Assembly (NCBI RefSeq): GCF_902489365.1
Contig: NZ_CABTZR010000008.1
Location: 1-51,781 of the forward strand
DNA length: 51,781 bases
Origin: an uncultured Corynebacterium sp.
GTDB taxonomy: Bacteria > Actinomycetota > Actinomycetes > Mycobacteriales > Mycobacteriaceae
Reading direction: 5' to 3'
Part shown: positions 25,185-32,724 of the stretch, in pieces
Numbering within the stretch: the stretch's first letter is position 1
Layout of the letters: each line of letters starts with the position of its first letter
The notes under the pieces: model-generated
What the model was told of the DNA's origin: nothing
What the model saw: only the letters and a program-made list of their open reading frames with translations
The model's database searches: none
Position numbers and translations under genes: made by a program

Positions 25185-25508
25185 ATGACTTACACCATCG
25201 CGCAGCCTTGCGTCGACGTGATGGACCGCGGCTGCGTTGAAGAGTGCCCGGTCGACTGCATCTACGAGGGCAAGCGCATGCTCTACATCCACCCAGACGA
25301 GTGCGTGGACTGCGGCGCCTGCGAGCCGGCTTGCCCGGTGGAGGCCATCTTCTACGAGGATGATGTCCCGGATGAGTGGCTGGACTACAACGATGCCAAC
25401 GCCGCCTTCTTCGATGATCTCGGCTCCCCGGGTGGCGCAGCAGCTCTCGGCCCGCAGGACTTTGACGTCCCGATGATCGCTGCACTCCCGCCTCAGAACC
25501 AGGAGTAG
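25185..25508 (+). CDS. fdxA: 7Fe ferredoxin
   Basis: The 107-residue soluble electron carrier has a first cluster region with CVDVMDRGCVEECPVDC, the spacing of a 3Fe-4S/4Fe-4S pair, and a second with CVDCGACEPACPVEA. This is the actinobacterial FdxA/FdxC type, with a C-terminal extension rich in acidic and hydrophobic residues. AGGAG lies 10 nt before the ATG. dapC starts 3 bp after its stop, the same pair as in mycobacteria. Its redox partner is not indicated by the context. Confidence 0.93.
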   Translation: MTYTIAQPCVDVMDRGCVEECPVDCIYEGKRMLYIHPDECVDCGACEPACPVEAIFYEDDVPDEWLDYNDANAAFFDDLGSPGGAAALGPQDFDVPMIAALPPQNQE

Positions 25509-25511
25509 ACC

Positions 25512-26597
25512 ATGAGCCGCACGCCGCTTGGACATACGCTCCCGGATTTTCCGTGGAACTCGCTTGCTGACGCCAAGAAGAAAGCACAGGCGCACCCAGA
25601 CGGAATCGTCGACCTATCAGTTGGCAATCCCGTCGATCCGGTCGCCCCGGGCGTGCAACTAGCGCTGTCCGCCGCGGCTGAGGCTCCCGGTTATCCGCAG
25701 ACCCAGGGCACCCCGGAGCTGCGCGAGGCCATCGCGAAGGCGCTGCAGCGCCGCTACAACATGAATGTCGACGCGGTGCTGCCGGTCATCGGCACCAAGG
25801 AGGCTATCGCCTGGTTGCCCACTTTGCTGGGCATGCGCGGGGAGACCGTGGCTTTCCCGACGGTGGCTTATCCCACCTATGAAGTCGGTGCGCTCTTGGC
25901 CGGGGCTAAGCCCCTGCGCGCCGATGAGGATTTCCAGGATGCGTCACTGGTGTTCATCAACTCGCCGTCGAACCCGACGGGCCGGGTGTTGGGCGTCGAG
26001 AAGCTGCGTGAGATTGTCGCCTGGGCGCGCGCCAACAATGCCATCGTGGCCTCGGACGAGTGCTACATGGGCTTGGGATGGGATGATGAGAACCCGCCGG
26101 TGTCTATCCTGGACCCGCGGGTGACGGACGGCGACAACACAGGGCTCATCGCCATGCATTCGCTGTCCAAGAGCGCGAACATGGCCTCCTACCGCGCGGG
26201 CTTCTTCGCAGGCGATGCCAGGCTCATCGCCGAGCTGCTGGAACTGCGCAAGCACGCAGGGCTTATCGTTCCAGGCCCCATTCAGGCGGCCATGGTTGCC
26301 GCGCTTGACGACGACCCCTCCGAAGCCCTCCAGCGCCAACGCTACGCCGCGCGCCGTGTGGATCTCATGCGGGCGCTGACCGGCGCGGGCTTTCGAATCG
26401 AGCACTCCGAGGCTGGGCTCTATCTGTGGGCAACGCGCGGTGAGAACTGCCGTGAGACCGTCGACTGGCTCGCCGAGCGCGGAATCCTCGTTGCGCCGGG
26501 TGATTTCTACGGCCCAGCGGGCGAGCAGTACGTGCGGATTGGCCTCAATGGCACGGACGAGCGCATTGCCGCAGCCGTCGCGCGCTTGGCTGAGTAG
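25512..26597 (+). CDS. dapC: Succinyldiaminopimelate transaminase
   Basis: The 361-residue fold-type I PLP aminotransferase has LSVGNPVDPVAPG at the N-terminus, FINSPSNPTG, the SDECYMGLGW turn, and SLSKSANMASYRAGF with the PLP-binding lysine. By synteny with fdx it is the N-succinyl-diaminopimelate aminotransferase of lysine and cell-wall synthesis. dapD and dapE of the same pathway are also in this window. It follows the ferredoxin with a 3-bp gap and abuts the pseudouridine synthase gene (TAG then GTG). Confidence 0.9.
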   Translation: MSRTPLGHTLPDFPWNSLADAKKKAQAHPDGIVDLSVGNPVDPVAPGVQLALSAAAEAPGYPQTQGTPELREAIAKALQRRYNMNVDAVLPVIGTKEAIAWLPTLLGMRGETVAFPTVAYPTYEVGALLAGAKPLRADEDFQDASLVFINSPSNPTGRVLGVEKLREIVAWARANNAIVASDECYMGLGWDDENPPVSILDPRVTDGDNTGLIAMHSLSKSANMASYRAGFFAGDARLIAELLELRKHAGLIVPGPIQAAMVAALDDDPSEALQRQRYAARRVDLMRALTGAGFRIEHSEAGLYLWATRGENCRETVDWLAERGILVAPGDFYGPAGEQYVRIGLNGTDERIAAAVARLAE

Positions 26598-27404
26598 GTG
26601 GCTTTTCGCCCGCCGGCGCGGGAAGGGATTAGCCCGCGCAAGGTGATGCTCACCGGCATCGTGCCCGTTACACCTACCTATTGGGCAGGTGAGGCGGGTG
26701 ATTCCGTGTTTTCGCCCGGTACTCGATTGGAGCCTGGCACTGTGCTCCCCGGCCCGACGCTGGCCTGGTATCACCCATCCGTCCCGCGTGAAGAGCCCAT
26801 TCCCTTTGACTACCGGGTGGTGTTTGAGGATGGGGACCTGATAGTCGTCGACAAGCCGCACTTCCTGCCCACGACGTCGAACGGGCGCATCGTGCGCGAG
26901 ACCCTCCAGACTCGCCTGCGCGTGGATTACGGGGAGGATTCCATTGTGCCGCTGCACCGCTTGGACCGGCTGACGTCGGGCTTGGTACTGTGCTCGCGTA
27001 ATCCGCGCACGCGGTCTGCCTACCAGCAGCTTTTTCAGGAGCGGGCGGTGGTGAAGCACTACCGGGCTCGGCTCTCTACGCGGTTGGACTATGACGGCAC
27101 GGTGCGGCTGGGCATGCGGCGCGTGCGTGGTCAGCGTCAGGTCCGCGTGGATCCTTCCGGCACGCCTACGGTGACACGGGTGCGCGCTCGGGGAGCGGTA
27201 GCCGATGTCTGGCCACTGACCGGACACACCCACCAGATTCGCGTGGTGCTCAACCACCTGGGCCATCCGATTGTGGGGGATGATACCTATCCGGTGGATC
27301 GTGGATTGTCCCTCTATGATTTTTCCACGCCGCTGCAGCTTTCTCACATCGCCCTGAGCTTTCAGGATCCGCTTTCTGGCCGGGAGTGTGAGTTTAAGCT
27401 GTGA
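26598..27404 (+). CDS. RluA-family pseudouridine synthase
   Basis: The 268-residue enzyme isomerises uridine in rRNA or tRNA. The catalytic motif HRLDRLTSGLVLCSR carries the essential Asp at residue 123, preceded by the family motif DLIVVDKPHFLPT (about 80-92) and followed by GHTHQIRVVLNHLGHPIVGD. No S4 domain is obvious, and the 70-residue N-terminus is atypical. The RNA target is not predictable. It is directly coupled to dapC. Confidence 0.88.
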   Translation: MAFRPPAREGISPRKVMLTGIVPVTPTYWAGEAGDSVFSPGTRLEPGTVLPGPTLAWYHPSVPREEPIPFDYRVVFEDGDLIVVDKPHFLPTTSNGRIVRETLQTRLRVDYGEDSIVPLHRLDRLTSGLVLCSRNPRTRSAYQQLFQERAVVKHYRARLSTRLDYDGTVRLGMRRVRGQRQVRVDPSGTPTVTRVRARGAVADVWPLTGHTHQIRVVLNHLGHPIVGDDTYPVDRGLSLYDFSTPLQLSHIALSFQDPLSGRECEFKL

Positions 27405-27509
27405 GATTCGGCGCTATTGCGGCGCGGGTTTTAGTGTGCGCTTTGCGAGGGACTAGACTCATACGAAGTTTTATTCATCATTATTGAGCATTTTGCAAAG
27501 GACGTGTCC

Positions 27510-28073
27510 ATGGCGGATCTGAGCTTTGCTCGCTTTGCCTCGAATCTTGGCCAGTTCATTAAATTCGGCCTCGTCGGCGGTTCGGGCACGTTGGTCAACA
27601 TTGCGACCGCCATTGTTGCCGCGAAGTGCGGTTTGGCGTGGTTTGGCGCCACCCCACACGACGCCATGTTTAACCTCTTTGGCACCCAGTTCCATGTGCG
27701 TTGGTTCATGCTCTTTTCTACCATTGCCTTCCTTGTGGCTAACACCTGGAACTACCAGCTCAACCGCATGTGGACGTTCAAGTCCGTCAACAAAGTGTCG
27801 TGGCTACGCGGCTTTTTCCCTTTCCTCATTACGGGCATCGGTGCCTACCTGGTTACCCTCGCGGTGCAGTACCTGCTGATGAATCCAACCTCGCCGCTGC
27901 AGCTGCCTCCCCATATCTTCGACGATTCAACCGGATTCCGCACCATGTACTACTGGGCCAACGCGATTTCCATCGTGGTAGCCATGCCCATCAATTTCAT
28001 CTTCAATAAGCTGTGGACGTTCCGCTCGACACCCAAGGCGCCGGTCGTGGTCCACGAGACCGAGCCGGCTTAA
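27510..28073 (+). CDS. GtrA-like membrane protein
   Basis: The 187-residue protein has four hydrophobic segments and the GtrA opening motif (QFIKFGLVGGSGTLVNI). Members flip or shuttle polyprenyl-linked sugars across the membrane for wall polysaccharide modification. Its partner glycosyltransferase is not adjacent. ATG 27510 is chosen because AAAGGA lies 7 nt upstream, although a GTG at 27504 is possible. A 62-bp palindromic repeat follows downstream. Confidence 0.85.
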   Translation: MADLSFARFASNLGQFIKFGLVGGSGTLVNIATAIVAAKCGLAWFGATPHDAMFNLFGTQFHVRWFMLFSTIAFLVANTWNYQLNRMWTFKSVNKVSWLRGFFPFLITGIGAYLVTLAVQYLLMNPTSPLQLPPHIFDDSTGFRTMYYWANAISIVVAMPINFIFNKLWTFRSTPKAPVVVHETEPA

Positions 28074-28111
28074 CCCCTTCCGCCCTTCCTCACTGCACCT
28101 GCCCCGCGCCT

Positions 28112-28175
28112 GCCCTTCGCGCTCACCGGCGCCTGTAAAAAGCAAGACCCGCCGTCCGCGGTGAGCGCGAAGGGC
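28112..28175. repeat. 62-bp palindromic repeat, copy 1
   Basis: Arms CCCTTCGCGCTCACC (28113-28127) and GGTGAGCGCGAAGGG (28160-28174) enclose a 32-nt centre. One further pair on each side extends the stem to 17 bp. It lies between the convergent gtrA-like and membrane-protein genes. Confidence 0.9.
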
Positions 28176-28195
28176 GGGACGGCAAGGAGGGCAAG

Positions 28196-28666
28196 CTAGT
28201 CGTCGAGCTCGGCGTCAAGGCGGGCTTGGTCGCGTTGGTGCTGGCGGCGTCGGAGGAATGGTGTGAAGATGATGGCGGCGGTCACGCCAGCCCCAGCGCC
28301 AATCAAGTAGGAGGTGGAGTCCGGTGCGTAAGCGTTATGGGCAATTCCGGCGAACATCACAATGAGCGGGATGAGGGAGACGGTCATCGCAGGCCAATTA
28401 CGGCCAACAGATGGGGTGGCGACTCGCTTGCGCAGCCACGCCGTGCCGAAGAGATTGCCGATGATAGACGGCGCGATGGCGAGGAAGCACAGCATGCTCA
28501 TCTTCCCAGGTAGAACCCAAGCGAGGATGGCTGCGGCTACGAGCTCGAGGAAGAGGGTCGGGGTAGCGCTGATGGCATACGCCTTGTAGAAAGTCTCGCG
28601 CTCGAATTCATCGTGGGAGGCGCGCTCGATCTCGTTGAGGGTGTAGTTGGCCAGGGCGTTAATCAT
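28196..28666 (-). CDS. Membrane protein paired with an XRE regulator
   Basis: The product has about 156 residues with four hydrophobic segments (TLFLELVAAAILAWVLPG; LCFLAIAPSIIGNLF; AMTVSLIPLIVMFAGIAH; YLIGAGAGVTAAIIFTPF) and a charged C-terminal tail. I do not recognise a function. The start is uncertain: ATG 28666 overlaps the stop of the regulator gene and has GGAG upstream, while ATG at 28675 and 28681 are alternatives. Pairs of a small XRE regulator with a membrane protein of this type are common in Gram-positive genomes. Confidence 0.7.
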   Translation of the reverse strand: MINALANYTLNEIERASHDEFERETFYKAYAISATPTLFLELVAAAILAWVLPGKMSMLCFLAIAPSIIGNLFGTAWLRKRVATPSVGRNWPAMTVSLIPLIVMFAGIAHNAYAPDSTSYLIGAGAGVTAAIIFTPFLRRRQHQRDQARLDAELDD

Positions 28667-28868
28667 GTTGTTCATCTCCAAAAATTTCTTCGACGGTTTT
28701 TCCTAGTTCGCGGCAAATGTCGAGTGCTAAGTGCACAGAGGGGGAGTAGTTGCCGCGTTCGATATTGGCGATAGTTTGGCGGGAAACGCCGGCCCTTTCA
28801 GCAAGGTCGGCTTGAGACATCTCGAGCCAGCGCCGCCATTTGCGAACCATGTTCTGGTGCTCGGCCAT
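28659..28868 (-). CDS. XRE-family transcriptional regulator
   Basis: The 69-residue protein is essentially a single HTH_3 domain (MSQADLAERAGVSRQTIANIERG at about 18-40, then SLALDICRELGKTVEEIF-like helices). It probably regulates its own operon with the overlapping membrane-protein gene. GAAGGAG upstream supports the ATG. The inverted pair TTACA/TGTAA at 28895-28912 around CTTAAG is a candidate autoregulatory site. Confidence 0.88.
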   Translation of the reverse strand: MAEHQNMVRKWRRWLEMSQADLAERAGVSRQTIANIERGNYSPSVHLALDICRELGKTVEEIFGDEQHD

Positions 28869-28894
28869 CTGGTCTCCTTCACGGTGTGTAACTC

Positions 28895-28912
28895 TTACAT
28901 GCTTAAGTGTAA
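28895..28912 (-). promoter_or_regulatory. Candidate operator of the XRE regulator
   Basis: TTACA (28895-28899) and TGTAA (28908-28912) are inverted around a CTTAAG core, 27 bp upstream of the regulator's start codon. This is a plausible binding site of the XRE protein, on position and symmetry only. Confidence 0.35.
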
Positions 28913-28922
28913 AGAAAACTTG

Positions 28923-29783
28923 TCACGATGGCAATGTTTGCATGCATAGATGCCAAGTCCAATAAGGCTGAGTCGCGGCAGAAGGGAGTTTGGGATTTCG
29001 CCCTTTGAGCAGCTTAAGAGTCGCTTTGACAAGTAAGAAGGCGTCGTTGAGGTGGTAACGGATATCGTCGGCAGTAAAGCGCAAAACCGTATACCCATGG
29101 GCTACGGCCGCGTTCTGCTTCGAGCGGTCCGCTTGAAATGCCCGATCGTTTTTGTGATACTCCCATCCGTCGACCTCGATGATGAGCTTGCCAATCTTCA
29201 GGTCAAACCGGTAGCCCGCGATGAGCGCGTTGTGCTCAGGAAAGATCCCGTCCGCGCTAAGCCTTCGGCTAAGCTGGCGCTCCGGTACGCTGTCCGCGCC
29301 GATGGGCGTGCGGCGGATAGTCTCTTTCAAACGCCGGGGAACTCGACGCATTCTCTGCCGGTCATCTTCTAGACGCGCAGGCCCTGTCTTGCCGCGATAG
29401 TACTCTTCCAGCAGCTGCCCGCACGCCGCAGCTATACGACGGGCTGCCCACAGCACTTGAACAACAGGTAGGCCATTCACTTTGGCGGTGGCCGACAGGC
29501 GTGAATGCGCTACGCGAAAATTCTTGCCCTTAAGCGTGCGTGGGCCCTCGGCTTCCAGTGGAAACGTCAACTTTCGGCCCAAATAGATTTCCTGAGCAGT
29601 CTTGCCCGTGAAATGTATTCGACTGAGACCGTGCGCCAGAGCCCGCGCCACAGCTATCGGCGACCACTCGTCGCTATAAATCCCGCGGTGCACGCGAAAG
29701 AGCGTCCCCGCGCGAAGCTTCCGTCTGATTGCCTCCTTGCTCAAGCCTTGCGCGCGAAGCTCCGCGGTTGTCCATGCCTTCAT
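28923..29783 (-). CDS. AbiEi-like N-terminal domain fused to a DUF559 nuclease-like domain
   Basis: The product has 286 residues. Residues 1-40 (TTAELRAQGLSKEAIRRKL...GIY) resemble the winged-helix start of AbiEi-type antitoxins. Residues about 165-260 form a DUF559 domain of the PD-(D/E)XK/Vsr-like superfamily. The likely metal-site residues are Glu168, Asp194, Glu203 and Asp205 (RFDLKIGKLIIEVDGWEYH). Such fusions are frequent in Actinobacteria, and antiphage or toxin-antitoxin roles are suspected but unproven. There is no AbiEii toxin gene beside it. ATG 29783 lies 9 nt after CATACT, so it may be leaderless. The XRE gene is 54 bp downstream on the same strand. Confidence 0.75.
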   Translation of the reverse strand: MKAWTTAELRAQGLSKEAIRRKLRAGTLFRVHRGIYSDEWSPIAVARALAHGLSRIHFTGKTAQEIYLGRKLTFPLEAEGPRTLKGKNFRVAHSRLSATAKVNGLPVVQVLWAARRIAAACGQLLEEYYRGKTGPARLEDDRQRMRRVPRRLKETIRRTPIGADSVPERQLSRRLSADGIFPEHNALIAGYRFDLKIGKLIIEVDGWEYHKNDRAFQADRSKQNAAVAHGYTVLRFTADDIRYHLNDAFLLVKATLKLLKGRNPKLPSAATQPYWTWHLCMQTLPS

Positions 29784-29921
29784 GACGCTCAAAGTATGCA
29801 GTGCTTAACGACGCGTCGAGGGTCAATTCCTCGCCTGTGGATAACTCGGCTCTGCGGGGTCGATTTTGCGCTAAGAAGCTGTCACGTCTGCAATTTAAGT
29901 TGCCATACGCCCCTCAAAACT

Positions 29922-29983
29922 CCCTTCGCGCTCACCGGGAAGCATCGGCCGTTGCTCTACCCATCGCTGGTGAGCGCGAAGGG
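29922..29983. repeat. 62-bp palindromic repeat, copy 2
   Basis: Perfect 15-bp arms CCCTTCGCGCTCACC (29922-29936) and GGTGAGCGCGAAGGG (29969-29983) enclose a 32-nt centre unrelated to that of copy 1 except for its GGGA start. Confidence 0.9.
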
Positions 29984-30034
29984 CACGAACCTGCGGTGTG
30001 AAGGGCGCGTGGGGAGGGGATTTCACGCGGCATG

Positions 30035-30096
30035 CCCTTGGCGGCCACGGGGAGCAGACAAGCGGCGCTACGACCGGCGCCGGTGAGCGCAAAGGG
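30035..30096. repeat. 62-bp palindromic repeat, copy 3 (degenerate)
   Basis: The left arm CCCTTGGCGGCCACG (30035-30049) and right arm GGTGAGCGCAAAGGG (30082-30096) have several mismatches to the family. The total length is again exactly 62 bp, which marks it as a decayed copy. Confidence 0.65.
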
Positions 30097-30177
30097 AAAG
30101 GAGGACCGGGCAGTGAGGCACTGCGCGGAGGGAAGAGCGGCCAGTGGCTAAGAGAGGAGCGCTGCAGGGAGGGACGG

Positions 30178-31599
30178 CTAGCGGGCCTCGAGCTCCTCGG
30201 CCGTAGGTAGGGGCAGGCGAGACGTCGGGGCGATACCGCGGGCCTTGGCGTTGATGACACCTGCAACTGCGAGTACCGCGAACATGGTGGCGGCGGAGAA
30301 GAGCTGGATGCGGGCGGAAGCGTCGGTAAGCATGAGCACCGCGATGGCTGCGAAGAGGGCTAACGCGAACCACGTGAGGTAGGGGTAGGCCCACATGCGT
30401 ACCGGAAGCGGGTGGATGGCCTCGAGCTGTGGGCGCAGGCGCAGCTGGCTCACCGCGATGAAGACCCACACGATGAGTAGTGAGGCGCCAGCGGCATTGA
30501 GCATGAAGGACAGCAGCCACCCGGTATCCGCATAGTTGAGAACAACCATCACTGCGGAAAGAATGACAGACAGCGCGATGGCCGCAGTCGGGACGCCGCG
30601 ACGGTCGGTGGCGGCGAAGAGCTTGGGGGCTTCACCGCGGCTAGCTAGCGAGTGCATCATGCGGGAGGAAGCGTAGATTTGCGCGTTGAAAGCAGACAGC
30701 AGCGCGAGGACGATGACCACTTCCATGATGGCTGCCGCGCCTGGGATACCAGCCCGGTCCAGCACCATGGTGAATGGCGACTCGGCGGCAGACTGCGCGG
30801 AGCCGAGCGAAGAATAGGGCAGGAGGAAGGTGATGACGAGGACAGAACCCAGGTAGAACACCGAAATGCGGGTAATGGTGGTGCGCACTGCGTTGACGAG
30901 GGATTTCTCGGGGTCCTCGGATTCCGCAGCGGCGATGGCGACGACCTCGATGCCGCCGAAAGCAAAGGCTACGGCGAGCAGACCGGCGGCCACGCCGCCG
31001 AGGCCGTTGGGCATGAAGCCGTCGGCAAGGAAGACGGATGTGCCGATGAAGGTATGGCCGGGAAGCAGCCCGAAGATCAGTAATACACCGATGATGAGGA
31101 AGGCAATGATGACGGCGACCTTGATGAAGGCGAACCAGTACTCGAACTCGCCGAACAAGCGCACGCGCAAGAGGTTGATGGTGCCAAAGAGTGCGACGCA
31201 GATAGCGGCGGGAATCCAGGGCGGGCAGTCGAACCAAGAACCGATGAACCCGGCCGCGCCGGTGATTTCCGCACCGAGGACGGCGACGGTGGCAAGCCAA
31301 TAAATCCAGCCTTGCGTAAAGCCTGCCCAGCGGCCGATGCCGTGCTCCGCGTATTCGGAAAAGGAGCCGGATGCGGGGATGACCGTGCCCATCTCACCGA
31401 GCATCTGCATGACCAAGATGGCAAGGAAACCAGCAATGAGATAGGCCAACAGAACCGCCGGACCGGCGGCGGAAATACCTACGCCGGTGCCTAGGAAAAG
31501 GCCGGCACCGATAGTGGAGCCCAGCCCCATCATGGTCAGGTGGCGGATTTTCAAGCCGCTGCCGAGTGAGCGAGAGGAGGAATCGTTTTGAGCAGTCAC
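30178..31599 (-). CDS. Amino acid permease (APC superfamily, AAT family)
   Basis: The product has about 473 residues and twelve expected membrane helices. It begins with the family motif KIRHLTMMGLGSTIGAGLFLG and has ESEDPEKSLVNAVRTTITRI around the conserved loop after helix 6. It is a clear paralogue of the aroP-like permease on the other side of dapD. GTG 31599 is preferred to ATG 31608 because TACAAT ends 7 nt upstream, which makes a leaderless start. The substrate is not predictable from sequence. Confidence 0.85.
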   Translation of the reverse strand: MTAQNDSSSRSLGSGLKIRHLTMMGLGSTIGAGLFLGTGVGISAAGPAVLLAYLIAGFLAILVMQMLGEMGTVIPASGSFSEYAEHGIGRWAGFTQGWIYWLATVAVLGAEITGAAGFIGSWFDCPPWIPAAICVALFGTINLLRVRLFGEFEYWFAFIKVAVIIAFLIIGVLLIFGLLPGHTFIGTSVFLADGFMPNGLGGVAAGLLAVAFAFGGIEVVAIAAAESEDPEKSLVNAVRTTITRISVFYLGSVLVITFLLPYSSLGSAQSAAESPFTMVLDRAGIPGAAAIMEVVIVLALLSAFNAQIYASSRMMHSLASRGEAPKLFAATDRRGVPTAAIALSVILSAVMVVLNYADTGWLLSFMLNAAGASLLIVWVFIAVSQLRLRPQLEAIHPLPVRMWAYPYLTWFALALFAAIAVLMLTDASARIQLFSAATMFAVLAVAGVINAKARGIAPTSRLPLPTAEELEAR

Positions 31600-31606
31600 C
31601 TTTAGC

Positions 31607-31624
31607 ATTGTAGGCAGCTGCCTA
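31607..31624 (-). promoter_or_regulatory. -10 box and palindromic operator of the permease gene
   Basis: The minus-strand -10 TACAAT (31612-31607) lies 7 nt before GTG 31599. The perfect 14-bp palindrome TAGGCAGCTGCCTA occupies 31611-31624, overlapping the -10 edge and spacer, an ideal repressor position. Confidence 0.45.
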
Positions 31625-31686
31625 GGCGTTTGGGCATAAAGGGGCGATTAAATAGCGCTTCTGTACAAAGTGGAGGGCTCAACCCC

Positions 31687-31721
31687 ACGATCACGAAAGG
31701 CCCCCGCAGCAACGGGGGCCT
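31687..31721 (-). terminator. Rho-independent terminator after dapD
   Basis: On the minus strand AGGCCCCCG and CGGGGGCCT form a perfect 9-bp stem (31721-31713 with 31706-31698) with a 6-nt loop, followed by TTTCGTG. It lies 14 bp beyond the dapD stop. Confidence 0.85.
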
Positions 31722-31734
31722 CAAGCAGCAGCGC

Positions 31735-32706
31735 TTAGTTCTTGTGCAGGTCCTCGTTGAGGGCCACGGCCTCAGACTTCCACTCCACGGCCTCGACGGC
31801 GCCGGTCACGGAGTTGCGGCGCAGCAGCACGCCGGAAACACCAGAGAGCTTGGATCCCTTGATGGTGTCGCCCTCAGACAGGCCCAGTGCCTCCGCGATC
31901 TTGCCAAAGACGGCGATCTTGGTGCCGGCGGTGACGTAGAGGCCGGCTTCGACGACGGCGTCGTCGCCAAGCGAAATTCCCACGCCGGAGTTCGCGCCGA
32001 GCAGGCAGCGCTCACCGATGGAGATGACCTCCTTGCCGCCACCGGACAGGGTGCCCATGATGGAGGCGCCACCGCCGATATCGGAGCCGTCGCCCACGAC
32101 GACGCCTGCGGAAATACGGCCCTCGACCATGGAGGCGCCCAGGGTGCCGGCGTTGAAGTTAACGAAGCCCTCGTGCATCACGGTCGTGCCCTCAGCGAGG
32201 TGGGCGCCCAGGCGAACGCGGTCGGCGTCGCCGATGCGCACGCCGGACGGGACAACGTAGTCCACCATGCGCGGGAACTTATCGACGGAGTAGACCACGA
32301 CCGGACCGCGGGAAGCGAGGCGGCCGCGGACCATCTGGAAATCGGCGACCGCGCAGGGGCCATAGTTGGTCCACACCACGTTGGCCAGCTTGCCGAAGAT
32401 ACCGTCCACATTCAGGCCGTGAGGCTTGACTGCGCGGTGGGAGAGCAGGTGCAGGCGCAGGTAAGCGTCGTAGGTGTCGGCGGGTGCCTCGTTCAGATCC
32501 TTGATGGAGGTCTCCACGGCGATGCGGGCGACGCCGCGCTCCTCGTCGGGGCCAACCAGGTCAGCGAATTGCTGCGGAACCTCCTCCAAGCGCTCGGTGC
32601 CGCTGGCTTCTACAGAGATATCGGTATGAACTGCGGGGAACCAGACGTCCAAGACGGTGCCGTCGTGGGTAATGGTTGCCAGGCCGCGTGCGGATGCTGA
32701 AGTCAT
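31735..32706 (-). CDS. dapD: Tetrahydrodipicolinate N-succinyltransferase
   Basis: The 323-residue cytoplasmic enzyme transfers succinate from succinyl-CoA to tetrahydrodipicolinate in the diaminopimelate/lysine pathway. The middle shows hexapeptide repeats of a left-handed beta-helix (VRIGDADRVRLGAHLAEGTTVMHEGFVNFNAGTLG type; VVVGDGSDIGGGASIMGTL). The length suits the actinobacterial DapD class. It is transcribed alone between two amino-acid permease genes, with its own terminator. Confidence 0.93.
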   Translation of the reverse strand: MTSASARGLATITHDGTVLDVWFPAVHTDISVEASGTERLEEVPQQFADLVGPDEERGVARIAVETSIKDLNEAPADTYDAYLRLHLLSHRAVKPHGLNVDGIFGKLANVVWTNYGPCAVADFQMVRGRLASRGPVVVYSVDKFPRMVDYVVPSGVRIGDADRVRLGAHLAEGTTVMHEGFVNFNAGTLGASMVEGRISAGVVVGDGSDIGGGASIMGTLSGGGKEVISIGERCLLGANSGVGISLGDDAVVEAGLYVTAGTKIAVFGKIAEALGLSEGDTIKGSKLSGVSGVLLRRNSVTGAVEAVEWKSEAVALNEDLHKN

Positions 32707-32724
32707 AGGCTCACACCCTAGCAG

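Larger units (their letters stand above)
29784..30177. other. Intergenic region carrying two palindromic repeats
   Basis: This 394-bp gap holds repeat copy 2 and degenerate copy 3. Apart from these I see no gene. Short open frames on either strand are composed of repeat sequence and lack family resemblance. Confidence 0.6.

Noticed and set aside
25944..27347. 467-codon open frame antisense to dapC and the pseudouridine synthase gene
   Set aside because: Both plus-strand genes have clear catalytic motifs. The antisense frame crosses both and has no recognisable domain.
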